Shown here in pieces: positions 45,276-54,352 of a DNA stretch of 64,000 nucleotides. Below the pieces are notes generated by a model. That model searched no databases. It had not been told where the DNA came from and saw nothing but the letters and a program-made list of their open reading frames with translations. The stretch's first letter is position 1, and every line of letters starts with the position of its first letter. The position numbers and the translations under genes were made by a program. This stretch comes from Modicisalibacter ilicicola DSM 19980 (GTDB lineage Bacteria > Pseudomonadota > Gammaproteobacteria > Pseudomonadales > Halomonadaceae). The stretch lies in assembly GCF_900128925.1 (NCBI RefSeq), contig NZ_FQUJ01000014.1:45228-109227 (forward strand), in the 5' to 3' direction.

Positions 45276-46169
45276 GGCTGGATTAGCCAGTTCGTAGACC
45301 GTCTGACCGCGCAGACGAAACGCCTGGCTGATGAACGAAAAATTCTCGGAGTGGCCCGCAAACAGCAGGCCATCGGGCTTGAGAAAGGGCACGAAGCGCT
45401 CCAGGATTCGCGCCTGGGTCGTCTTGTCGAAATAGATCATTACATTACGGCAGAAGATCGCGTCGAAGGGCCCTTCTATCGGCCATTTCGACGCCAGCAG
45501 GTTGAGTTGCTTCAACTCGACCATGGCAGATATCTCCGGCCTGATCATGGCCTGGCCCGAGCGAGGGCCACTGCCGCGCAGGAAGAAGCGCTTGCGTCTT
45601 GCCTCATCCAGCTTGGCGACCTGATCGATGGGATAGACTGCCTCGCGGGCCTTGGCCAGAGCGTCGGTGTCGATATCGGTACCGACGACCCGCGAGTCCG
45701 GCGCCCGGCTTCCCAGGGTCTCGCTCAACTGCATGGCGATGGAATAGGGCTCTTCCCCGGTAGAAGCCGCCGCACACCAGATGCGTACCGGGCCGTTGAC
45801 CCGGGACACGTGTTCGGCCAACAGTGGAAAGTGATGCATCTCGCGAAAGAAGGCCGTGAGATTGGTGGTCAAGGCGTTGGTGAAGGACTCCCACTCCCTG
45901 GAGTCGGGATGCTGTTCCAGGCGTGCCAGGTAATCGGTGAAGCGGGTCAGCTTGTGCAGGCGCAAGCGTCGCGCCAATCGACTGTAGACCATTTCACGCT
46001 TGTGCTCGGCAAGCACGATGCCGGCACGCTCATAGATGAGCTTGCGTACCCGCTCGAAATCGGCATCGGTCATCACCAGATCACGCTCCAGGCTCCCGAC
46101 CCAGGCGTCGGGGCGATCGACGCTCGACTTGGCGATGGCGTTTTCGGTGATGGACCGATGAATCGTCAT
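45249..46169 (-). CDS. cheR: CheR, receptor methyltransferase
   Basis: The 306-residue protein has the N-terminal helical CheR domain (ADFERVRKLIYERAGIVLAE) and a SAM-dependent methyltransferase domain with IWCAAASTGEEPYSIAM, VVGTDIDTDALAKAR and FDAIFCRNVMIYFD. It adds methyl groups to receptor glutamates, and its beta subdomain binds the EWETF-type tails of both receptors here. The start MTIHRSITE lies 3 bases after the stop of the Aer-like gene; an in-frame ATG six codons earlier overlaps that gene. Confidence 0.93.
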   Translation of the reverse strand: MTIHRSITENAIAKSSVDRPDAWVGSLERDLVMTDADFERVRKLIYERAGIVLAEHKREMVYSRLARRLRLHKLTRFTDYLARLEQHPDSREWESFTNALTTNLTAFFREMHHFPLLAEHVSRVNGPVRIWCAAASTGEEPYSIAMQLSETLGSRAPDSRVVGTDIDTDALAKAREAVYPIDQVAKLDEARRKRFFLRGSGPRSGQAMIRPEISAMVELKQLNLLASKWPIEGPFDAIFCRNVMIYFDKTTQARILERFVPFLKPDGLLFAGHSENFSFISQAFRLRGQTVYELANPASSQPPSGR

Positions 46170-46171
46170 GC

Positions 46172-48343
46172 TCAGAAGGTCTCCCATTCACTATTGGATG
46201 ACACATGCTCAGTATCTCGGTGCATCACGGCATTTTTTTCTGTCGACTGACCGGCATGAGGCTCCCGACGCGCCGCGGCGGCCTGGAAGCGAACCTCGCG
46301 AGACACCGCCTCCTTGCCGCTACCGCCCTGGCGCAACACGGCAATGGCATTGGCCATCTGGTTCACTTGCTGATCGAGACTGTTGGCTGCCCGCGACGAG
46401 GACTGAACGCGCTCCGCATTCTGCTGCGTCACCTCGCCCATCTGGGCAATCGCCGAGTTGACCTGTTCGATGCCCTGGGTCTGTTCGTCCGAGGCCATGG
46501 CGATCTCGCCCATGATGTCATTGACCTTGAGTACCGCCGCAACCACCTGCTCGATGGACGCCTCGGCCTGCTTGACTAATTCGGCTCCACCATCGATTTC
46601 TTTAGCCGAACCATCGATCAGCGCGCGAATCTCGCTGGCGGCGTCCGAGGAGCGCCCGGCCAGGTTGCGCACCTCCCCGGCAACCACGGCGAACCCCCGC
46701 CCCTGTTCGCCGGCCCGTGCGGCCTCGACCGACGCATTCAGCGCCAGGATGTTGGTCTGGAAGGCGATGGAGTCGATGACGCCGATGATCTCGGCCATCT
46801 TTTTCGAGCTGGCGGTGATATTGCCCATGGTGTCGACCATCTGCTTCATGACCTCGCCGCTGTCGCGCACCGCCTGGGTCGCGCCACTTGCCAGGCTGCT
46901 GGCCTGACCGGCGTTGGCGGCGTTCTGGCGCACCGTGGTAGTCATCTCGTCCATGCTCGAGGCGGTCTCTTCCAAGGAGGCGGCCTGCTGCTCGGTACGC
47001 GACGACAGATCCTCGTTGCCCCTGGCGATGTCGCGAGAGGCGGGACGCACCACGCCCACGCTATGGTTCACGTCCTTGACGATGCTGCCCAGGCTCTTGC
47101 GCATGGCATCCAGCGTCTGCATCAGCTGGCCTAGCTCATCGTCGCGCTGGCTGGGCAGCGTCGCGCCCAGGTTGCCGGCGGCGATCTGCTGGGTGAAGTG
47201 CATGGACTCACGAATCGGACGGCGAATGGCCCGAATGGTGACAAGCCCCATTACACACAGACAAAGCAGCCCCAACCCCAGAAGCCCGCCCTGGAGGAGC
47301 AGCATGTTACGCTGCTGAACCTGCGCCTGTTGCGCCATGACCTGGGCCGAGGCCTGCTTGCCCTCGACCAGCCTTGACACTTGCTGTGATATTTCGCCTC
47401 CGGCGGCTTGCAGCTTGGGGATGAACTCCTTGGCGGCGACGAAGGCCTCGAACTGATCCTCGCCCCCCAGAATCCTGGAGGCAGAGAGCAAGCCTTCCTG
47501 AATGTAGCCATCGAGCTGCTTACCGAACTCGGCGGTCACCGCCGTCTGATTGACCGAGCGAGCGCTGTACTCGGACCACAAACTCGCCAGGCGAGTGGAG
47601 AGGGTCTCGAGCTCCTTCGCATGGGCCTGCCGTTCGTTCAGCAACGCCAGCGGTTCGGGTCGCGACAGGTTCTGATGACCCTGGGTCACCAGCTGGTCGA
47701 TACGCTGCAGGCGGGCTACATCCTCCAGGCCATCTTGGTTGAGCGCAGCGAGTCGCTGGCTGGCGGCCTCGAGCCCCACCATGCCCAGCCCACCGCTGAC
47801 CGACAGCAGCGCCAGGGACAATGCAATCATGGTCACCATGCGCCCCTGCAGGGATCGCAGGCGAATACGCCCCACCCAGCCACGTATGCCTGTAGGCACG
47901 ATACGCCCACGGCTCAGCTTCACGCCGCGCGCTCGCCCCTCGCGTACCTGGGCGTAGATGCGCTCGGCATACTCGCACTCCTTCGGGGAAGCCTTCACCC
48001 GAAGCGAGACATAACCCAGCACCTTGCCGTCCTCGACGATGGGCAGTGCATTGGCCTGCACCCAGTAATGATCGCCATTCTTGCGGCGATTCTTGACCAA
48101 CCCGCTCCAGGCGTGCCCGGCTTCGATGGTCTTCCAGAGGTTGGCGAAGGCGGCCTCGGGCATGTCCGGGTGACGGATGATGCTGTGCGGTGCACCGATC
48201 AACTCTTCGTAGCTGTAGCCGCTGACCTCGATGAACGCCGGATTGGCGTAGGTGATGCGGCCTTTCATGTCGGTCCGAGAGATCAGATGCTGATCCTCTG
48301 AGAGCACATACTCGCGTCGGGTGACAGGCTGATTATTACGCAT
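46172..48343 (-). CDS. Aer-like PAS-domain chemoreceptor with an added periplasmic domain
   Basis: The 723-residue protein starts with a PAS domain typical of Aer (DLISRTD-like start, YANPAFIEVSGYSYEELIGAPH, HPDMPEAAF), which binds FAD in E. coli. Then come a helix near 170-192 (MIALSLALLSVSGGLGMVGL), about 155 residues of predicted helix, a second membrane helix near 350-372, HAMP and the signalling domain ([19 protein letters not shown]). E. coli Aer has only one hairpin membrane anchor and no such sensor. The protein ends in EWETF, a CheR/CheB tether also absent from E. coli Aer. It probably combines redox or energy sensing with a periplasmic input. Confidence 0.9.
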   Translation of the reverse strand: MRNNQPVTRREYVLSEDQHLISRTDMKGRITYANPAFIEVSGYSYEELIGAPHSIIRHPDMPEAAFANLWKTIEAGHAWSGLVKNRRKNGDHYWVQANALPIVEDGKVLGYVSLRVKASPKECEYAERIYAQVREGRARGVKLSRGRIVPTGIRGWVGRIRLRSLQGRMVTMIALSLALLSVSGGLGMVGLEAASQRLAALNQDGLEDVARLQRIDQLVTQGHQNLSRPEPLALLNERQAHAKELETLSTRLASLWSEYSARSVNQTAVTAEFGKQLDGYIQEGLLSASRILGGEDQFEAFVAAKEFIPKLQAAGGEISQQVSRLVEGKQASAQVMAQQAQVQQRNMLLLQGGLLGLGLLCLCVMGLVTIRAIRRPIRESMHFTQQIAAGNLGATLPSQRDDELGQLMQTLDAMRKSLGSIVKDVNHSVGVVRPASRDIARGNEDLSSRTEQQAASLEETASSMDEMTTTVRQNAANAGQASSLASGATQAVRDSGEVMKQMVDTMGNITASSKKMAEIIGVIDSIAFQTNILALNASVEAARAGEQGRGFAVVAGEVRNLAGRSSDAASEIRALIDGSAKEIDGGAELVKQAEASIEQVVAAVLKVNDIMGEIAMASDEQTQGIEQVNSAIAQMGEVTQQNAERVQSSSRAANSLDQQVNQMANAIAVLRQGGSGKEAVSREVRFQAAAARREPHAGQSTEKNAVMHRDTEHVSSNSEWETF

Positions 48344-48664
48344 GTATCAATTTCCCCACTGTATCGTTGGCCCCATTGCGGAGCGCTTTCTTATTGAACG
48401 CGGCGGGTGGCCAGGGCGGACATGTCGGTTCATTTGGCGACTGCCAACCGCCGACAACGCTTCTTTGTCAGGTCGTCATCTGCTCTATCGGCAGACACAA
48501 GGAATTTATTGATAGCCGTGGGGTAATGCCGGTCGAATTTTTCCGAAGGGGGTGGAGTAGCCAGAGGAGAGAAGGCCGATCTTGCAGACATGTCAAGAAA
48601 GATGAGGTCTCGACAGGAGAACGAAGGGCGATGAACGGCAAAATTCATCGCCCTTCGTTCTTTT
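48344..48664. other. Non-coding gap between cheW and the Aer-like receptor
   Basis: This 321-base stretch separates the motAB-cheAW genes from the receptor-cheR genes. It holds a possible sigma-28 promoter for the receptor and a perfect 17-bp stem-loop next to cheW. An open frame running across the stem-loop on the plus strand has no ribosome site or familiar product and is not called. Confidence 0.7.
48485..48512 (-). promoter_or_regulatory. Possible sigma-28 promoter before the Aer-like receptor
   Basis: On the minus strand TCAATAAA is followed after 12 bases by GCCGATAG. The -10 element matches 7 of 8 positions. The -35 element shares only TCAA with the other flagellar promoters here and the spacer is one base longer. 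It would give a leader of about 135 bases. Confidence 0.45.
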
Positions 48665-48666
48665 TT
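48619..48666 (+). terminator. Perfect 17-bp stem-loop followed by T6 on the plus strand
   Basis: The arms 48619-48635 and 48644-48660 are fully complementary, with an 8-base loop and six T directly after on the plus strand. The T-run touches the cheW stop codon. No plus-strand gene ends here. On the minus strand the hairpin follows cheW but has no T-run, so there it may protect the 3' end of the mRNA rather than terminate. Confidence 0.75.
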
Positions 48667-49183
48667 ACTGATGAGTAGTGTGTTCGACCAGCGCCATTTC
48701 CTCGCTGGTCAACAGGCTGTCGATATCGACCAGCACCAGCATGCGGTCCTCGAGGCTGCCGAGGCCGCTGAGGTAGTCCGAAGACATGGTGACGCCGAAC
48801 TCCGGGGCCGGCTTGATCTGGTCGGGGGTGAGCGACATGACATCGGATACGCCGTCGACCACCATGCCCACGACACGCTCGCCGACATTGACGACGATCA
48901 CCACGGTCTGGCCGCCGTACTCGACGTTGGCGAGATGAAACTTGATGCGCAGATCGACGATGGGCACGATGACGCCACGCAGATTGGTCACCCCCTTGAT
49001 GAAGTCGGGGGCATTGGCGATGCGCGTGACGTTCTCGTAGCCGCGGATCTCCTGAACCTTGAGAATGTCGACGGCGTATTCTTCCTCGCCCAGCGAGAAC
49101 ACCAGGAACTCGCGGCTGTGCGTATCGAGGGCGTTGGAATTGGCCTGCTGCAACTGGTTGTTGGCCTGGGTGACGGTGGTCAT
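48665..49183 (-). CDS. cheW: CheW, coupling protein
   Basis: The 172-residue CheW domain protein contains [37 protein letters not shown] and [14 protein letters not shown]. It joins receptors to CheA in the polar or lateral arrays. The ATG overlaps the cheA stop. It is the last gene of the motAB-cheAW group, and a strong stem-loop follows directly. Confidence 0.95.
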   Translation of the reverse strand: MTTVTQANNQLQQANSNALDTHSREFLVFSLGEEEYAVDILKVQEIRGYENVTRIANAPDFIKGVTNLRGVIVPIVDLRIKFHLANVEYGGQTVVIVVNVGERVVGMVVDGVSDVMSLTPDQIKPAPEFGVTMSSDYLSGLGSLEDRMLVLVDIDSLLTSEEMALVEHTTHQ

Positions 49184-51393
49184 GACAGTAGCGCCTCCTG
49201 AGTGGGCTTGATTGATTTATTTGCCTGACGAGCGGTTTTGCGCCGGCTGAGTCGATGCAGGTCGGCGATATCCAGGATCAACGCCACACTGCCATCGCCA
49301 AGGATGGTGGCCGCGGAAATCCCCGGCACCTTGCGATAATTGGTTTCCAGGTTCTTGACCACGACCTGCTGCTGACCGACCAGGTCGTCGACCATCAGTG
49401 CATAGCGTCGCCCTTCCGCCTGCACGATGACCACGATGCATTCGGTGAGCGTGGTGCGCGCGTTCTCGATGTCGAGCACCTGATGCAGCGCGATGACCGG
49501 CAGGTATTCGTCGCGCACCTTGAGCAGCTGGTCGTCGCCGGCCATGGTGTAGAGATCTGCCTGGCAGGGCTGAAGCGATTCGAGCACCGCTCCCAGGGGC
49601 AAGATGAACACCTCCTCGCCGACCTTGATCGACATGCCGTCGAGTATCGCCAGGGTCAGCGGCAGCACGATACGGGTGGTGGTGCCCTGGCCTTCCCGGG
49701 AGAGGATTTCGACGTGCCCGCCCATGGACTGGATATTGCGCTTGACCACGTCCATGCCGACCCCTCGACCGGAAACGTCGCTGACCTGTTCCGCCGTGGA
49801 GAACCCGGGAGCGAAGATCAGTTGCCACACCTCGTCGTCGCTCATGCTGTCGGACACGGCCAGGCCGTTGGCCTCGGCCTTGGCCAGCAGCTTGTTGCGA
49901 TTGAGGCCGGCGCCGTCATCGATCACCTCGATGAGAATATTGCCGCCCTGGTGCTGGGCCGAGAGAGTCAGCTTGCCGCCCCGCGGCTTGCCCGCCGCCT
50001 CGCGCTGATCCGGCAGCTCGATCCCGTGATCGAGACTGTTGCGCACCAGATGAGTGAGCGGGTCGATGATGCGCTCGATCAGGCTCTTGTCGAGTTCGGT
50101 GGACTTGCCTTCGGTGACCAGCTCCACGTCCTTGTTCAGCTTGGCCGCGAGGTCGCGCACCAGGCGCGGAAAGCGGCTGAACACGTAGTCCATGGGCATC
50201 ATGCGAATCGACATGACCGCTTCCTGCAGATCCCGGGCGTTGCGTTGCAGTAGATTGAGGCCGTTATACAGGGCACTATGGGTCACGCCATCGATCTCGC
50301 TGGCGGTCTGGTCGAGCATCGACTGGGTGATGATCAACTCGCCCACCAGATTGATGATCTGGTCGACCTTGTCGACCGGCACGCGCAGCGAGGATTCGCC
50401 ACTCGTCTTGGCCTTGCCACCCTGGGGCTTTGCCGGCGGCTTGGCAGCCTTCGCTGGTGCGGCCTCTGCCGGTTTGGCGGGCGTGGGAGCGGCCTGCGGC
50501 GCCGGGGTTTCGGCTTGCGGTTCCGGCTCGCTGGCCTGCGGCCTGGAAACCTCCTGGGGCTCCGGCTGAGGTACCACCGTCTCGTCCTCGCTTGAGCGGG
50601 CGGCCGTGCCACTCTTCTGGCCGGTGCCGATCTCGAGCTGCTCCGACTCGATGATGAAGCACATCACCGCCTCGATATCCTCGCGACTGACGGAAGTCTC
50701 GAGGGTGACCTCGTAGCGCTTCTCGTCACCATGTTGCTCGAGAACCGAGCCCAGTTGCGCCAACTCCTCGACCAGCAGGGCGCGATCCTTCTCGTTCACA
50801 CCGAGCAGTGCCACGCACAGGGTGGGGTCCTGGGTTTCGCCGACGGCGTCATCGGGGGAAATCGCCGCGATGAACTGATCCATCGGATCAAGCGGCGTGG
50901 TCGATTGGGGTGCCGAAGTCGGTGCGGGGGAAGGAGCCGGCTCGGGCTCTGGGGCCGGCTCAGGCTTGGCCTTGGCAGCCGAGGCATCGCCGCCCAGGGA
51001 TTTACCCAACTCGTTCAGGGCTATCTTCTGCAAGGTCTCGCGAATGCGCTCGAAGGCCTCGGGATCGGGCTCCTCACCATTGCGATAGGCATCCATTTGA
51101 TCGTGCAACACATCCTTGGCTTCCAGGAAGGTGTCCACGATGTCCCGGCGCAAGGCCAGCTCGCCCCGCCGCGTATGATCGAGCAGGTTCTCGAGGATGT
51201 GGGTGGTCTCCTGCAGCACGAGGAAACCGAAGGTTCCCGCGCCCCCCTTGATCGAGTGAGCGGCACGAAATATCGCGTTGAGCTGCTCGGGATCCGGTTC
51301 ATCGACATCCAGTTCCAGGAGGTGGCGCTCCATGTCGCCAAGGAGTTCCTCGGCCTCCTCGAAGAAGGTGTCATAGAAATCTGTGATATCCAT
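49180..51393 (-). CDS. cheA: CheA, chemotaxis histidine kinase
   Basis: The 737-residue kinase has an N-terminal Hpt domain with phospho-accepting H46 ([15 protein letters not shown]), a Pro/Glu/Ala-rich linker, a CheY/CheB-binding P2 domain, a second long Pro/Ala/Lys-rich linker, dimerisation domain, HATPase domain ([32 protein letters not shown]) and a C-terminal CheW-like domain. It autophosphorylates under receptor control and passes phosphate to CheY and CheB. It begins 3 bases after motB and overlaps cheW, the same order as in E. coli. Confidence 0.96.
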   Translation of the reverse strand: MDITDFYDTFFEEAEELLGDMERHLLELDVDEPDPEQLNAIFRAAHSIKGGAGTFGFLVLQETTHILENLLDHTRRGELALRRDIVDTFLEAKDVLHDQMDAYRNGEEPDPEAFERIRETLQKIALNELGKSLGGDASAAKAKPEPAPEPEPAPSPAPTSAPQSTTPLDPMDQFIAAISPDDAVGETQDPTLCVALLGVNEKDRALLVEELAQLGSVLEQHGDEKRYEVTLETSVSREDIEAVMCFIIESEQLEIGTGQKSGTAARSSEDETVVPQPEPQEVSRPQASEPEPQAETPAPQAAPTPAKPAEAAPAKAAKPPAKPQGGKAKTSGESSLRVPVDKVDQIINLVGELIITQSMLDQTASEIDGVTHSALYNGLNLLQRNARDLQEAVMSIRMMPMDYVFSRFPRLVRDLAAKLNKDVELVTEGKSTELDKSLIERIIDPLTHLVRNSLDHGIELPDQREAAGKPRGGKLTLSAQHQGGNILIEVIDDGAGLNRNKLLAKAEANGLAVSDSMSDDEVWQLIFAPGFSTAEQVSDVSGRGVGMDVVKRNIQSMGGHVEILSREGQGTTTRIVLPLTLAILDGMSIKVGEEVFILPLGAVLESLQPCQADLYTMAGDDQLLKVRDEYLPVIALHQVLDIENARTTLTECIVVIVQAEGRRYALMVDDLVGQQQVVVKNLETNYRKVPGISAATILGDGSVALILDIADLHRLSRRKTARQANKSIKPTQEALLS

Positions 51394-51396
51394 GCG

Positions 51397-52359
51397 CTAG
51401 TCCAGTTGAGTCTCAAAGGGCATCGCTGGGGCGACCGTCGCCGGCGATACTGCACTTGGTGATACATCCCCTTCTTCCGAAGGGATGGGAGGTGCCTCGA
51501 CCGCCTCCGCAGGTTGCGGCCAGGTGCGAACGCTCTGACGCTCGATCATCGCGGCGGCACGCCTGTCCAGCACCACGATACTGATGCGTCGATTGGTGGC
51601 GTCATTGGCCTCGGTCCCCTCCAGGTTTACCCGAGAACCCATGCCCGCCACTCGCAGCAATCGTTCCGAATCGAGCCCGCCGGCGACCAGCTCCCGCCGG
51701 GAAGCGTTGGCGCGATCCGCCGATAATTCCCAGTTGCTGTAACCCTTTTCGCCGTTGACGTAAGGCACGCTGTCGGTATGCCCGCTCAGGCTGATGCGAT
51801 TGGGAAGTTCATTGAGCACCGGCGCGATGGTGCGCAGTATGTCGCGCATGTAGGGCGCGACACGATCGCTCCCCCGCTCGAACATCGGACGCCGCTCGGA
51901 ATCGACCAGCTGGATTCTCAGCCCCTCGGACGTCATGGCCATGCGCAGCTGGGAGCGCAATTCGCGCAGGCGAGGCCGGCTCTCGATGACCGCCTCGATG
52001 CGCCGCTCGAGGTTGATCAGGCGACGCTGCTCATCGCTGGGCCGGATCTCCTCGCGACGGTCGACACGCTGTTCCTCGCCGTTGATATGCGCCGGGTCCG
52101 GGCCGCCTCCGGGGATCACGCTGGTGCTGGCTGTGTTCTTTTCCCCCCCAGCAAGCGCCACGGGCAAGGGAGTGCGAAAATACTCGGCGATGGTCTTGAG
52201 CTCCTCCTCGCTCACCGAAGAGAGGACCCAGAGCACCAGGAACAGGGCCATGAGCGCGGTCATGAAATCGGCATAGGCGATCTTCCAGGCGCCCCCGTGA
52301 TGGCCTCCCTTCGACACCTTCTTGCGCTTGACGATGATCGGACGATGCGCACCGCTCAT
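51397..52359 (-). CDS. motB: MotB, stator protein anchored to peptidoglycan
   Basis: The 320-residue protein has a basic N-terminus (VKRKKVSKGGHHGGAWK), then a helix with the proton-carrying aspartate D31 in YADFMTALMALFLVLWVL, and a C-terminal OmpA-like domain with LSGHTDSVPYVNG and NRRISIVVL that grips peptidoglycan. It forms the stator with MotA. An aspartate with the usual MotB context points to proton rather than sodium coupling, though sequence alone cannot settle that. The start overlaps motA as ATGA. Confidence 0.94.
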   Translation of the reverse strand: MSGAHRPIIVKRKKVSKGGHHGGAWKIAYADFMTALMALFLVLWVLSSVSEEELKTIAEYFRTPLPVALAGGEKNTASTSVIPGGGPDPAHINGEEQRVDRREEIRPSDEQRRLINLERRIEAVIESRPRLRELRSQLRMAMTSEGLRIQLVDSERRPMFERGSDRVAPYMRDILRTIAPVLNELPNRISLSGHTDSVPYVNGEKGYSNWELSADRANASRRELVAGGLDSERLLRVAGMGSRVNLEGTEANDATNRRISIVVLDRRAAAMIERQSVRTWPQPAEAVEAPPIPSEEGDVSPSAVSPATVAPAMPFETQLD

Positions 52360-53228
52360 GAGCCACCCGCCGAATTCCTGGTGGACCGCACATGCTCTTC
52401 CAGCTCATTGAAGGTGGGACGTTCCGCGGTATAGAGCGCCTTGCGACCGAACTCCACGGCGAGCTGAGGGGCATAACCGTTGAGACTGGCCATCAGCGTG
52501 ACGCGAATGCACTGCAGCATCTTCACCGCCTCGGCGACCTGATGGAGGATGCGAGCGGCCACGGGGTTGACGAAACCATAGGCCAGCAGAATTCCCAGGA
52601 AGGTGCCCACCAGGGCATGAGCGATCAGGATGCCCATCTCGGCGGCCCCCTGGTCGGCAGACCCCAAAGCGTGCACCACCCCCATGACCGCAGCGACGAT
52701 ACCGAAGGCCGGCAAGCCATCGCCGACGTTCTGCAGGCCATGGGCCGGCACTTCGGCCTCGTGCTGGAAGGTCTCGATCTCGTGCTCCATGAGCGCATCG
52801 ATCTCGAAGGGGTCCATGTTGCCGCTGACCATCAGACGCAGATAGTCGGTGAGAAAGGCCATGATCATGGGGTCGCTCAAGAGCATGGGGTACTCGGCGA
52901 ACAGCGCGCTCTCCTCCGGCGCGTCGATGTCCCGCTCGATGGCCAGCATGCCATCGCGCCGAGCCTTCGCCAGCAGCTTGTACTGCAGGGCCATGAGTTC
53001 CATGTACATGGCCTTGTTGTACTTCTTGGTGCGCTTGAGCTTGGAAAACGTTCGCAGGGTGGCCTTGATCGTCTTGCCATTGTTCGACGCGATGAAGGCC
53101 CCCACCGCCGCCCCGCCTATCATCAGGATCTCAGCGGGTTGGTAGAGCGCACCGAGATGGCCGCCTATCAGCACGTAACCGCCGAAGACCGAGCCGATCA
53201 CAACGATGTAGCCTAGGAAAATCAGCAC
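52356..53228 (-). CDS. motA: MotA, stator channel protein
   Basis: The 290-residue protein has four membrane helices (GYIVVIGSVFGGYVLIG, PAEILMIGGAAVGAFI, PAFGIVAAVMGVVHAL, GTFLGILLAYGFVNPVA) and a large charged cytoplasmic loop that contacts FliG. The start is GTG, as no ATG fits the family N-terminus. A sigma-28 promoter lies just upstream. With MotB it converts ion flow into torque. Confidence 0.94.
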   Translation of the reverse strand: MLIFLGYIVVIGSVFGGYVLIGGHLGALYQPAEILMIGGAAVGAFIASNNGKTIKATLRTFSKLKRTKKYNKAMYMELMALQYKLLAKARRDGMLAIERDIDAPEESALFAEYPMLLSDPMIMAFLTDYLRLMVSGNMDPFEIDALMEHEIETFQHEAEVPAHGLQNVGDGLPAFGIVAAVMGVVHALGSADQGAAEMGILIAHALVGTFLGILLAYGFVNPVAARILHQVAEAVKMLQCIRVTLMASLNGYAPQLAVEFGRKALYTAERPTFNELEEHVRSTRNSAGGS

Positions 53229-53269
53229 GCGAGAACATCCTTGCCATGAACAATGGGACCTGTAACCAG

Positions 53270-53296
53270 TTATCGGCAGTGGGGATGCGAGCTTGA
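53270..53296 (-). promoter_or_regulatory. Sigma-28 (FliA) promoter of motAB-cheAW
   Basis: On the minus strand TCAAGCTC is followed after exactly 11 bases by GCCGATAA, a perfect -10 element. It lies about 40 bases before the motA start codon. It puts the motor and kinase genes in the class 3 group, as in E. coli. Confidence 0.85.
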
Positions 53297-53340
53297 GGCA
53301 ACGGCTAAAAAACTTGCGTCATATTTATTCGACAACCACG

Positions 53341-53370
53341 AAAAAGCCGCGGCGCGATGGCGCTGCGGCT
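53341..53370 (-). terminator. Rho-independent terminator after flhDC
   Basis: AGCCGCGGCGC and GCGCTGCGGCT pair over 11 positions with one G-T pair and a 4-base loop. On the minus strand the stem is followed by five T. It lies about 50 bases after the flhC stop and separates flhDC from the motA promoter. Confidence 0.85.
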
Positions 53371-53422
53371 GATGGTGATCACATCGTGTGGACCGAAGGC
53401 CTTCAATCCAGGGTTTCCGAGG

Positions 53423-54019
53423 CTAGGCGCGTCGCTTGACCAGAAGCTGACTGGCACGGTCGTCGGCGGCAGCCGCCTTGGGGCTGTCCTTGACCTCCGC
53501 GCGGCGCTTGCGCGTCTTGCCGGCCCGGGAAGGCGGCTGGCAGATGCCGCAGACGAAATCCCGCGACGGCGTGTGAGCGTGTACCACGTAATGACCGGAA
53601 CACCCGGTGCACTTGCAAAGCTCGAGCAGATTGCTCTCGAAGAAGCGTATGAGCGTCCAGGCGCGGGTCAGACCGAGCACGGGTTCCGCCTCTTCCAGCG
53701 CCAGCTGCTCGAGGTAGAGCTTGAAAGCCCTGACGAAGGCTTCCATGCGCTCACAACCATGATCCTCCACCAGCCGCTGGTAGATGTTATAGAAGAGCGA
53801 CGAATGAATGTTCGGCAGCCAGGTGATGAACCAATCCGTCGAGAATGGCAGCATGCCCTTGGGCGGGGACATGCCGCGAACCTCCTTGTAGAGCTTGATC
53901 AGCCGTGCGCGACTGAGGTCCGTCTCGGTCTCCAGCACCTGCAGACGGGCACCGAGCTCGATCAGCTCGATGGCCATCTGTACCTGATGCATCTCGGTGA
54001 CCAGGCTTTTGTCGGCCAT
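53423..54019 (-). CDS. flhC: FlhC, flagellar master regulator subunit
   Basis: The 198-residue protein matches enteric FlhC: QMAIELIELGARLQVLETET, LSRARLIKLYKEVRG, PPKGMLPFSTDWF and the zinc-binding cysteines in CKCTGCSG and FVCGIC. FlhD4C2 activates class 2 flagellar promoters with sigma-70. The C-terminal 30 residues are basic and not conserved. It begins 3 bases after flhD. Confidence 0.94.
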   Translation of the reverse strand: MADKSLVTEMHQVQMAIELIELGARLQVLETETDLSRARLIKLYKEVRGMSPPKGMLPFSTDWFITWLPNIHSSLFYNIYQRLVEDHGCERMEAFVRAFKLYLEQLALEEAEPVLGLTRAWTLIRFFESNLLELCKCTGCSGHYVVHAHTPSRDFVCGICQPPSRAGKTRKRRAEVKDSPKAAAADDRASQLLVKRRA

Positions 54020-54022
54020 GAC

Positions 54023-54352
54023 TCATCCCTCCGCGCTGGCGAACGAAGCTGTCGGCACCGAAGCCATCAGGAGCGCTGCATGGGTCTGACCGAGGCCCTG
54101 TTCCCGCGGGTCGTTGGTCAGCCTCATCAGCTGCTCGGGGTCGTCGAAGCACAGGCGGCAGAGCAGCTGGTTGGTACGAGAGAGCTGGCCCAGCTGCTTG
54201 ACAGACAAGGAAGCAAGAAGATCGGCCATGGACTCGCTCAGCTTGAGACGGAACATTGCCGTCGCGCGATCTTCGTTCAACAGGCGCTGCACGAGCAGCA
54301 GGTACGAGAGGTTGATGTCCTGGATGTCATCCAGGAGGCTATCGATGGTCAT
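54023..54352 (-). CDS. flhD: FlhD, flagellar master regulator subunit
   Basis: The 109-residue protein matches FlhD: DSLLDDIQDINLSYLLLVQR, RLLNEDRATAMFRL and LSVKQLGQLSRTNQLLCRL. It pairs with FlhC. The start at MTIDSLLDD was chosen because homologues begin there. The upstream region is long and AT-rich, as expected for a master regulator that gathers many inputs. Confidence 0.92.
   Translation of the reverse strand: MTIDSLLDDIQDINLSYLLLVQRLLNEDRATAMFRLKLSESMADLLASLSVKQLGQLSRTNQLLCRLCFDDPEQLMRLTNDPREQGLGQTHAALLMASVPTASFASAEG

Noticed and set aside
48367..48678. Plus-strand open frame of 103 codons in the cheW-receptor gap
   Set aside because: It runs through the perfect stem-loop and the T-run and into cheW. 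It has no ribosome site and no recognisable protein features.
51719..51726. GCCGATAA (perfect sigma-28 -10 box) on the plus strand inside motB
   Set aside because: No TCAAG or TAAAG lies 11-12 bases upstream, it faces away from the motility genes, and no plus-strand gene follows.
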